Source: an uncultured Sphingomonadaceae bacterium
GTDB lineage: Bacteria; Pseudomonadota; Alphaproteobacteria; Sphingomonadales; Sphingomonadaceae
Length of the DNA stretch: 64,000 bases
Direction of reading: 5' to 3'
NCBI GenBank assembly: GCA_903871605.1
Contig: CAIQHF010000001.1
Location: 1 to 64,000 of the forward strand
The translations under genes and the position numbers were made by a program. The notes beneath the pieces are model-generated. The model saw nothing but the letters and a program-made list of their open reading frames with translations, had not been told where the DNA came from and did not search any database. This document shows, one piece after another, positions 1-6,048 of this stretch; the stretch's first letter is position 1, and each line of letters starts with the position of its first letter.

Positions 1-1
1 C

Positions 2-460
2 GCGGCGCCGGCCGCAGCAGCGCCGATCGCCGCCGGAACCAAGGTGGTCGATACCGCGGGCGCCACCGCGGGCACGATCGAGAGCGTCGATGGCGACTAT
101 GTCGTCCTCGCCACCACCAAGAGCAAGGTGCGGCTGCCCAAGACCAGCTTCGCGATGGGGCCGAGCGGCCCGGTGATCGCGATGACCGCAGCGCAGATCG
201 ATGCCGCTGCCGCGCAGGCGGCACCGGCCGCGTCGGCCGCCCCCGTCAAGGCCAATGTGACGGTAGGCGCCGCGGTCACCGATACGCAGGGCGGCGCGGT
301 CGGCAGCGTCAGTGCGGTGAGCGGACAGATTGCGACGGTCGCGCTGACCGGCGGGTCCAAGGTCCGGCTTCCGGTCTCGGCGTTCGCCGGCGGGCCGAAT
401 GGCGGCCTCAAGGTTGCGATGAGCGCGGCGCAGCTGAGCGCGGCGGCCGCCGCCAAATAG
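2..460 (+). CDS. Two-repeat small beta-barrel-like protein, 5' end cut off by window edge
   Basis: The reading frame is open from base 2, so the real start lies outside the window; a GTG at 44 exists but is probably internal. The visible part holds two copies of a roughly 65-residue unit. Each has a Gly-x-x-Val-x-Asp-Thr start, a Gly-Ser/Thr-Val/Ile core, a Ser-Lys-Val-Arg-Leu-Pro strand, a Gly-Pro-x-Gly turn and an end reading Ala-Met-(Thr/Ser)-Ala-Ala-Gln. The copies are joined by an Ala/Pro-rich linker, and another Ala/Pro linker precedes the first, so more repeats may lie upstream. The layout recalls PRC-barrel-like proteins of sphingomonads. I cannot assign a function. Confidence 0.7.
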   Translation, partial: AAPAAAAPIAAGTKVVDTAGATAGTIESVDGDYVVLATTKSKVRLPKTSFAMGPSGPVIAMTAAQIDAAAAQAAPAASAAPVKANVTVGAAVTDTQGGAVGSVSAVSGQIATVALTGGSKVRLPVSAFAGGPNGGLKVAMSAAQLSAAAAAK

Positions 461-534
461 GCGCGACCGCCGGAGACGGCAGGACGGCCGCGACGCTGGT
501 GCGCCGCGGCCGTTCGCTTGCCGGTCGATCGCGA

Positions 535-1359
535 TCAGGCGGCGGCGCGGGTCGCCAGGCGGCGCCGTGCCAGCAGCGCGGTCGCAGCCCCGCCGAACAG
601 CAGCAGCATCGGCGGCGCCGGCACGTCGTGCGGCCCATGCGGGTGATGGCCATGATCGTGGCCGCCGCTGGTCGATGTCGATCCGCTGGTCGAGGTCGAT
701 CCGCTCGTCGAGGTCGATCCGCTGGTCGAGGTCGACCCGCTCGTCGACGTCGAGCCGCTGGTGCTCGAGCTGCCGCTGGTCGAACTCGCCGTGCTCGTCG
801 ATCCACCGCTGGTCGAGCTCGAGGTCGATCCGCCGCTGGTCGACGTCGAGGTCGAGCCGCCACTGGTCGAGGTCGATCCACCGCTGGTCGAGGTGGAGCC
901 GCCCGACGTCGAGGTCGAACCGCCGCTGGTCGAGGTGGACCCGCCGCTGGTCGAGACCGCGCCGCTGGTCGAGCTCGACGTGGTCGAGGAGATGAACCAG
1001 CCGCCGCCGCCGCCGCCGCCGCCCCAGAAGCCGCCGCCGCCAAATCCGCCGCCGCCGAAGAAGCCGCCACCGCCGACCGGCGCGGCGGCCGGGGCGACCG
1101 CGCCGCCACCGAAGGCGGGCGCCTCGCCGAGCGGGCTGGCCGCGGCCATGATCGGAACGCAGGTCGTCGTCGTCGACACCGTGCGGTGCGCGACGCGGGT
1201 CGCGCGGCCGATGACCGGGTGATGCGCCACGGCGGGACGAACCACGGCGCGGGGCGCACGGGGATGCGGATGTTCGGCGTAGTGGATCGCGCCGCCGCCG
1301 ATGACGGCGCCGCCGCATGCACATGCGCTCAACTTGGCGATGGCCATTCTTACCGACAT
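535..1359 (-). CDS. Ser/Thr/Gly-repeat exported protein with PEP-CTERM-like anchor
   Basis: 274 residues. The N-terminus has a short hydrophobic, Cys/Gly/Ala-rich segment that could be a signal peptide. Next come a His/Pro-rich stretch and a poly-Gly/Phe block, then about 110 residues made only of Ser, Thr, Gly and a few Ala. These are arranged as 7-residue (GGSTSTS) and then 6-residue (GSTSTS) repeats. After a His/Gly-rich patch the protein ends with Val-Pro-Ala-Pro-Pro, a hydrophobic helix and Arg-Arg-Arg. That end matches the layout of PEP-CTERM-type exosortase sorting signals, so a surface or extracellular protein is likely. Long frames on the plus strand over the repeat are shadows: they lack a sensible N-terminus and encode only Pro/Val/Glu periodicity. 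Confidence 0.75.
   Translation of the reverse strand: MSVRMAIAKLSACACGGAVIGGGAIHYAEHPHPRAPRAVVRPAVAHHPVIGRATRVAHRTVSTTTTCVPIMAAASPLGEAPAFGGGAVAPAAAPVGGGGFFGGGGFGGGGFWGGGGGGGGWFISSTTSSSTSGAVSTSGGSTSTSGGSTSTSGGSTSTSGGSTSTSGGSTSTSTSGGSTSSSTSGGSTSTASSTSGSSSTSGSTSTSGSTSTSGSTSTSGSTSTSGSTSTSGGHDHGHHPHGPHDVPAPPMLLLFGGAATALLARRRLATRAAA
655..990. repeat. 18/21-bp tandem minisatellite within the Ser/Thr/Gly protein gene
   Basis: Units built around GGTCGAGGTCGATCC recur head to tail. The units nearest base 655 are mostly 18 bp and those toward 990 are 21 bp. On the minus strand they encode the six- and seven-residue Ser/Thr/Gly repeats. Unit length is always a multiple of three, so copy-number change would keep the frame. 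Confidence 0.85.
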
Positions 1360-1752
1360 CGCTCTATCTCTCGCCCCTCTATAGTCGGCGACGTCGCAGC
1401 CCGGCGTTGTCCTACGCCCGCATCCGCATCGTCACGCGCCTGTTTGACCTGCCATGCAACAGAATCAGTTAATCGCTAGTATCCTGCCGTGTCTTCGCCG
1501 GTCGCGAAGATTTTGGAAAGCACGGGTTTTGCCCGCTCGCGCCCGGCTGTCCCGTTTTGCGTCACGTGGCGCGGGGCAAAGCGTGGCGACTTTGCCGCAC
1601 TGTGACTTTCCAGTGGCTTGGCATGCGGCCGATCTCGCCCGGACGCTTGTGCGGCTCGGTACGTCTGGCTATAGGGCCGGCCCGGGGACAGGAGCATCTC
1701 GTGTCCGGGCGCGTATCGCCTGACCGGAGCTCCGATTGGAGCGGAGAGTTGC
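1360..1752. other. 393-bp non-coding gap between the repeat protein gene and dksA
   Basis: Short frames here overlap on both strands and none has a believable start or composition. The gap must hold the promoter of the leftward repeat-protein gene and that of dksA. Its left part, around 1440-1490, is noticeably richer in A+T than the surrounding DNA. Confidence 0.6.
1647..1675 (+). promoter_or_regulatory. Candidate vegetative promoter for dksA
   Basis: TTGTGC (1647-1652) and TATAGG (1670-1675) are separated by 17 bases, which fits a housekeeping promoter. It would give a leader of about 70 bases before the dksA ATG at 1753. This was found by eye only. Confidence 0.35.
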
Positions 1753-2208
1753 ATGGCGACGGCGGTGGATAGCGTGGGTGAACGCAAGCCGGGTCCGGCG
1801 GCGTTGCCCGATGATTATCGGCCGTCTGCCGACGAGCCCTTCATGGGGCCGCGGCAGGCGATCTATTTCCGGCGCAAGCTTCTCGCCTGGAAGGACTCGA
1901 TCCTGATCGAGGCGAAGGAGACGCTCGCTCAGCTGCAGACCGACTCGCTGCGCGAGCCCGACATCACCGACCGTGCATCGAGCGAGACCGACTGGTCGAT
2001 CGAACTGCGCACGCGCGACCGCCAGCGCAAGCTGATCGCCAAGATCGATGCGGCGCTGCGCCGGATCGACGAGGGGGAATATGGCTATTGCGAGGTGACC
2101 GGCGAGCCGATCTCGCTCGCCCGGCTGGAGGCGCGGCCGATCGCGACGATGACCGTCGAGGCGCAGGAAAAGCACGAGCGCAACGAAAAGATTTCGCGCG
2201 ACGATTGA
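1753..2208 (+). CDS. dksA: RNA polymerase-binding transcription factor DksA
   Basis: 151 residues, the usual DksA length. DksA enters the RNA polymerase secondary channel and, with ppGpp, adjusts transcription of stable RNA and biosynthetic genes. A long coiled-coil region is followed by a tip sequence Asp70-Ile-Thr-Asp73-Arg-Ala75, matching the Asp-x-x-Asp-Arg-Ala tip of E. coli DksA. The C-terminal zinc-finger fold keeps only Cys113; the other three cysteine positions hold Thr116 and non-cysteine residues in the TVEAQEK segment. This zinc-free form is known from other alphaproteobacteria. The ATG start is preceded by a GGAGAG ribosome site. It is followed by a PilZ gene after 96 bases. Confidence 0.93.
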   Translation: MATAVDSVGERKPGPAALPDDYRPSADEPFMGPRQAIYFRRKLLAWKDSILIEAKETLAQLQTDSLREPDITDRASSETDWSIELRTRDRQRKLIAKIDAALRRIDEGEYGYCEVTGEPISLARLEARPIATMTVEAQEKHERNEKISRDD

Positions 2209-2304
2209 TCATTTCGCGCCGACCGGCGATTAAGGTTTTGGCGACGAACTCTGCGTTATCGTCGACCCGAATTCTATAGCGCAGCATCATCGCGGGACCG
2301 CCCA

Positions 2305-2700
2305 GTGGAAGACACTCCGATCGGTAGCCACACGCCCGACGCAACCGGCGAGTCGCAGCGCCGGGACCAGCGCGACAGCCTGTTCGTGCTGGCCAAGCTC
2401 CGCCCCGAGGGCGAGCCCGGCGAAGGCGAGACCGTGCGCGTCCGTAACGTCTCGTCGGGTGGGCTGATGGCCGACGCTTCCGATCTCTACCGCCCCGGCA
2501 TGCGTGTCGAACTGGAGCTCGAGGGGATCGGCGCGATGAACGGCGCGGTCGCTTGGTCGGAGGCCGGCCGCATCGGCATCGCGTTCGATCACCCGATCGA
2601 CAAATCGCGCGCGCGCAAGGTCAAGCCGAAGACCGAGAATCCCGATCTGTTTCGGCCGCTCATCGTCAAGGATCGGCGTCCGGGGCTCAAGCCGCGCTGA
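2305..2700 (+). CDS. PilZ domain protein
   Basis: 131 residues, probably a cytoplasmic cyclic di-GMP-binding protein. Both PilZ signatures are present: the Arg motif at residues 19-23 (RRDQR) and Asn48-x-Ser50-x-x-Gly53, with Asn replacing the usual Asp. The rest is a single PilZ barrel with no output domain, so the partner is unknown. The start is GTG. It lies close behind dksA on the same strand and may share its transcript. A GGDEF-EAL enzyme encoded nearby could set the ligand level. Confidence 0.85.
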   Translation: MEDTPIGSHTPDATGESQRRDQRDSLFVLAKLRPEGEPGEGETVRVRNVSSGGLMADASDLYRPGMRVELELEGIGAMNGAVAWSEAGRIGIAFDHPIDKSRARKVKPKTENPDLFRPLIVKDRRPGLKPR

Positions 2701-2851
2701 GCGCGCAGAGGGCGGGCGCCTCGCGCCGGACCGTCGGGGGGGACTGATCGCGTTGGTCGATCGGACCCATGGCGATCGGTCCGGCCGATCGAGGGCCCCG
2801 CAGCATGAGGGCGGCCGCCGCGCCGATCCGGCGCGGGCGACCGCAAACGGA

Positions 2852-3007
2852 TCACAGCTGCGTCAGCGCTTCCTTGATCCGCAGTTTCTGCTTCTTGAGT
2901 GCCGCAAGCAGGCTCTGGTCGGGCGAAGGGCGCCGCGACTCGTCGGCGATTCGGGCATCGAGACCCGCATGGCGGGAAACCAAAGCGTTGGAATGCGGAT
3001 TGTTCAT
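2852..3007 (-). CDS. YdcH/DUF465 small protein
   Basis: 51 residues from an ATG at 3007, chosen because GAGGAGG lies just upstream; the longer frame to 3037 has no such site. The sequence is a basic amphipathic helix pair ending in a KKQKLRIKEALTQL-type segment that is typical of DUF465. These small coiled-coil proteins are common in alphaproteobacteria and their function is not established. A paralogue lies at 3239 on the other strand. Confidence 0.8.
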   Translation of the reverse strand: MNNPHSNALVSRHAGLDARIADESRRPSPDQSLLAALKKQKLRIKEALTQL

Positions 3008-3238
3008 AGGGAACCTCCTCGTTGGCTTGGTCAGCACTGATCAGTAAACCACCGAAAAGCGTTTCTGTCTCGTGAACAAAGGTCGAAAGCGACGGGCGTG
3101 GAGATCGATGCGACCAACCGTGACCGGCGAGCGTGATCAGTTGCGCACGCAATAGCCGCTTGCCTGCCGTCGCCGCGCGGGGCATCGCGGTAACCATATT
3201 GCCGGCGTCGGCGCCGCGCACGAGACGGGGGTCGAGCG

Positions 3239-3436
3239 ATGGACGCCGATGAGATCGGGCACCGGTTGGCGATGCTGCGCACCGAGCATCGCGATCTCGA
3301 CGCGGCGATCGTCGCGCTCGGCATGTCGGCGATGCCCGATCAGCTGCAGATTGCCCGGCTCAAGAAGCGCAAACTGCGGATCAAGGACGAGATGTCGCAG
3401 CTTGGCGACGAACTGATCCCCGACATCATCGCCTGA
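3239..3436 (+). CDS. YdcH/DUF465 small protein, second copy
   Basis: 65 residues with the DUF465 pattern: an N-terminal helix with HRDLD, a short break, then a second helix containing LKKRKLRIKDEM. It is divergent from the other DUF465 gene (231 bases between starts) and convergent with the Hsp20 gene. The two genes share the terminator hairpin at 3454-3485. Function unknown. Confidence 0.82.
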   Translation: MDADEIGHRLAMLRTEHRDLDAAIVALGMSAMPDQLQIARLKKRKLRIKDEMSQLGDELIPDIIA

Positions 3437-3453
3437 AGCGATCGCCAGACGCG

Positions 3454-3485
3454 AAAAGGGCCGGCCCGGCGAACCGGACCGACCC
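3454..3485 (-). terminator. Rho-independent terminator for the Hsp20 gene
   Basis: Read on the minus strand, a 12-base-pair stem (two G-U pairs in RNA) closes a UUCG tetraloop and is followed directly by CUUUUC. It begins 27 bases past the Hsp20 stop codon. On the plus strand the same hairpin lacks a T tract, so it would only weakly stop the convergent DUF465 transcript. Confidence 0.8.
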
Positions 3486-3512
3486 CTAGCATCCTCGCGC
3501 GGGCGCGCGGGG

Positions 3513-3971
3513 TCAGGCGGCGACGAGCGCCGGCGCGTCGCTGTCGATCGTCTCGCCGTCGATCGCGATCCGGCGCGGCTTCTTGTGCTCGGGCACCTCG
3601 CGCTTGAGCTCGATGTTGAGCAGACCGTCGCTATAGCCGGCGGCCGTCACCTTGATCGTGTCGGCGAGCTGGAAACGGCGTTCGAACGCGCGCTTGGCGA
3701 TGCCGCGGTGGAGGAACTGGCGCTCCGCCTCCTCGGCCTTCTCGGTCTTGCCGAGAACGATCAGCACATTGTCCTGCACGGTGAGCTCGAGCTCGTCGCG
3801 GCTGAAGCCGGCGACCGCCATCGAGATGCGATAGGTGTCTTCGGCGAGCTTCTCGATATTATAGGGGGGATAGGCGTCGCTGTCGCCGCGGGTCGCGAAA
3901 TCGACCAGACGGTTGAGATTCTCGAAGCCGATCGACGAACGCAGCAAGGGTGCGAAATCAAGAGTACGCAT
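3513..3971 (-). CDS. Small heat-shock protein, Hsp20/IbpA family
   Basis: 152 residues. ATP-independent holdase chaperone that binds unfolding proteins in the cytoplasm. The N-terminus (FDFAPL-like start, SSIGFENL at about 12-20) is that of alphaproteobacterial IbpA-type proteins. The alpha-crystallin domain spans about residues 36-130, and its conserved Gly-x-Leu motif is at DGLLNI (115-120). The C-terminal tail is short. A sigma-32-like promoter lies about 100 bases upstream and a strong terminator follows. Confidence 0.93.
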   Translation of the reverse strand: MRTLDFAPLLRSSIGFENLNRLVDFATRGDSDAYPPYNIEKLAEDTYRISMAVAGFSRDELELTVQDNVLIVLGKTEKAEEAERQFLHRGIAKRAFERRFQLADTIKVTAAGYSDGLLNIELKREVPEHKKPRRIAIDGETIDSDAPALVAA

Positions 3972-4070
3972 GGGTTCAAACCTCTTTCAAAAGCGATTGA
4001 CCAAGGGGCCTGCGGGATCTCCGCCAGGCTCGTCTCGACGCCCCGGATGGCGACGCCTCGACGGTTGCAA

Positions 4071-4099
4071 AAATGGTTGGCGGCGGATCGAGTTTCAAG
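4071..4099 (-). promoter_or_regulatory. Sigma-32 (heat-shock) type promoter of the Hsp20 gene
   Basis: On the minus strand CTTGAAA (4093-4099) is followed after 14 bases by AACCATTT (4071-4078). This is close to the sigma-32 consensus of CTTGAAA, 13-14 bases, CCCCATNT. It leaves a leader of about 90-95 bases, long enough for an RNA thermosensor, though I could not fold it. Confidence 0.65.
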
Positions 4100-4173
4100 A
4101 GGTGTGCAGCGCTGGGACGATCGCGCGCACGCCGCGGTTTCACGCGCGGTGGCGCGATGGCAGACCGGCTGGC

Positions 4174-4641
4174 ATGACCGCCCGCACCCACCCGCTTCTC
4201 GGCCGCAGGATGATCGACACGCTCTATGTCGAGGCGATGCTGCTTGCCGACGAGGCGCGCAGCTATTTCGACATCGTCGGCCGCGCCGAGCGCGACGCGC
4301 TGACGCCGATCGAGCGGGTCGATTTCTCGTGCGAGTCGCTGCGCGTGACGACGCGGCTGATGCACATCATCGCCTGGCTGCTGACGCGCAAGGCGGTCGA
4401 TGCCGGCGAGATCAGCGAAACCCAGGCGGCCGCGCCCGAGCGTCGGCTTGGCCGGGCGCAGGGTGGCGATCCCGAGGCGCTGAGCCGGCTGCCCGAGGCG
4501 GCGCGGCAGATCGTCGCGGCGACGGGCGATCTCTACGAGCGCGTGATGCGGCTCGACGAGGAGATGCGGCGCCCCGGCAGCGCGGAAAGCCCGGCGCGCT
4601 CGCTGATCTACCGGCTGCAGGGCGCCTTCGAGCCCGCCTGA
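4174..4641 (+). CDS. DUF1465 protein, RcdA-like
   Basis: 155 residues from the ATG at 4174; an ATG at 4210 is a possible alternative. The helical sequence, with a SYFD segment, a DFSCESLRVTTRLMHIIAWLL core and a C-terminal LYERV helix, is that of DUF1465. This family includes Caulobacter RcdA, an adaptor that helps deliver CtrA to ClpXP during the cell cycle. The assignment rests on family resemblance. Whether it acts on CtrA here cannot be seen, since no other cell-cycle genes are in the window. It is divergent from Hsp20. Confidence 0.72.
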   Translation: MTARTHPLLGRRMIDTLYVEAMLLADEARSYFDIVGRAERDALTPIERVDFSCESLRVTTRLMHIIAWLLTRKAVDAGEISETQAAAPERRLGRAQGGDPEALSRLPEAARQIVAATGDLYERVMRLDEEMRRPGSAESPARSLIYRLQGAFEPA

Positions 4642-4653
4642 CCGCGACGCGTC

Positions 4654-4956
4654 CTAGGCTTTGGCCCCGTTCGCGACGCGATCGATCGCGCGCGCCAGCT
4701 CGATGTCGCGGATCGACAGACCGCCGGCATCGTGCGTGGTCAGCAGGATGTCGACGCGGTTCCAGACGTTGGACCATTCGGGGTGGTGATCCGCCTTCTC
4801 GGCGAGCAACGCGACCTGCGTCATGAACCCGAACGCGGCGACGAAGTCGGCGAAGACGAAGCGCCGCGTCAGCCCGTCGCGTTCGGCATCGTGCGTCCAT
4901 CCCGCCAGCGCAGGCAGCAACGCTGCGCGCTCCGATTCGTCCAGCTTGGTCAGCAT
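4654..4956 (-). CDS. phhB: 4a-hydroxytetrahydrobiopterin dehydratase (pterin-4a-carbinolamine dehydratase)
   Basis: 100 residues, the usual length. The enzyme dehydrates the carbinolamine formed by pterin-dependent aromatic amino acid hydroxylases and so regenerates the cofactor. The family signature His57-His58-Pro-Glu-Trp61 and the downstream THDAGGLS segment are intact. It lies 15 bases after a fumarylacetoacetase-family gene on the same strand, which suggests a role in phenylalanine/tyrosine degradation. No hydroxylase gene is in the window. Confidence 0.9.
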   Translation of the reverse strand: MLTKLDESERAALLPALAGWTHDAERDGLTRRFVFADFVAAFGFMTQVALLAEKADHHPEWSNVWNRVDILLTTHDAGGLSIRDIELARAIDRVANGAKA

Positions 4957-4971
4957 CGATCGGCTCCCCGG

Positions 4972-5979
4972 TCAGCCCTGCGCGACGGTCTGCTCGATCG
5001 CGCCGAAAATCGCGTGTCCGTGCCGGTCCTTCATCTCGATCCGGACGATGTCGCCCGGCTGGAGGAACGGCGTGACCGGCGCGCCGCCGGCGATCGTCTC
5101 GATCATGCGCAGCTCGGCGATGCAGCTGTAGCCGAGCCCGCCGTCGGCGATCGGCTTGCCCGGGCCGCCGCCGGGATCGCGATTGGAGACGGTGCCCGAT
5201 CCGATGATCGTGCCGGCGCCGAGCGCCCGCGTCTTGGCGGCATGCGCGATCAGCGTGCCGAAGTCGAAGGTCATGTCGACGCCGGCGTCGGCCTTGCCGA
5301 ACGGCGCGCCGTTGAGCGCGACGTGGAGCGGCAGGTGGAGCTTGCCGTTGTGCCATGCATCCCCGAGCGCGTCGGGGGTGACCGCGACCGGGGACAGCGT
5401 CGAGGCGGGCTTGGACTGGAAGAAGCCGAAGCCCTTGGCGAGCTCGCCGGGGATGAGGTTGCGCAGCGAGACGTCGTTGACCAGGCAGACCAGCCGGATC
5501 GCGGCGAGCGCCTGTGCGCGGGTCGCGCCGGCGGGCACGTCGCCGACGATCACCGCGACCTCGCCCTCCATGTCGCAGCCCCAGCCGGGATCGGCGAGCG
5601 GGATCGGATCCCGCGCGCCCAGGAAGCCGTCCGAGCCGCCCTGGTAGATCAGCGGGTCGGTCCAGAAACTCGCGGGCAGTTCGGCGCCGCGCGCGCGGCG
5701 GACGAGCTCGACATGGTTCACATAGGCGGAGCCATCCGCCCACTGATAGGCACGAGGCAGCGGGGCCGCCGCCTCATGCTCGCGAAAGCGCCGCATCGGG
5801 ATCGCCTCGTGCGCGAGATCGGTGGCGAGATTGGCGAGCGCGGGGGCGACATCGTCCCATGCGTCGAGCGCGGCCTGCAGGGTCGGCGCGATGTGGCCCG
5901 CGTCGGCATACCAGGCGAGATCGTCCGAAACGACGACCAGCCGGCCGTCCCGGCCGGACTTGAGCGATGCGAGCTTCAT
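4972..5979 (-). CDS. Fumarylacetoacetate hydrolase family protein
   Basis: 335 residues. The family hydrolyses C-C bonds in acylpyruvate-type compounds with a bound Mg or Ca ion. The acidic metal-binding motif is visible as CDMEGEVAVIVGD, followed by LVNDVSLRNL, the QSKPAST segment and a GSGTVSNRD turn. These match the bacterial two-domain group annotated as fumarylacetoacetase in sphingomonads. Pairing with phhB favours the last step of tyrosine catabolism, giving fumarate and acetoacetate. The exact substrate is inferred. Confidence 0.82.
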   Translation of the reverse strand: MKLASLKSGRDGRLVVVSDDLAWYADAGHIAPTLQAALDAWDDVAPALANLATDLAHEAIPMRRFREHEAAAPLPRAYQWADGSAYVNHVELVRRARGAELPASFWTDPLIYQGGSDGFLGARDPIPLADPGWGCDMEGEVAVIVGDVPAGATRAQALAAIRLVCLVNDVSLRNLIPGELAKGFGFFQSKPASTLSPVAVTPDALGDAWHNGKLHLPLHVALNGAPFGKADAGVDMTFDFGTLIAHAAKTRALGAGTIIGSGTVSNRDPGGGPGKPIADGGLGYSCIAELRMIETIAGGAPVTPFLQPGDIVRIEMKDRHGHAIFGAIEQTVAQG

Positions 5980-6048
5980 GCCCTCTCCTTATACGTTGCC
6001 ATGCTTGTGCCCGTGCGGGCGCCCGGCGGCAACAGCGGATCGGGGCGG

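Noticed and set aside
761-1222. Plus-strand frame with Pro/Val/Glu repeats
   Set aside because: It is the mirror of the Ser/Thr/Gly minisatellite and lacks a signal peptide or anchor; the minus-strand protein has both.
1454-1787. Short overlapping frames between the repeat-protein gene and dksA
   Set aside because: No ribosome site, odd composition, and the region must hold promoters.
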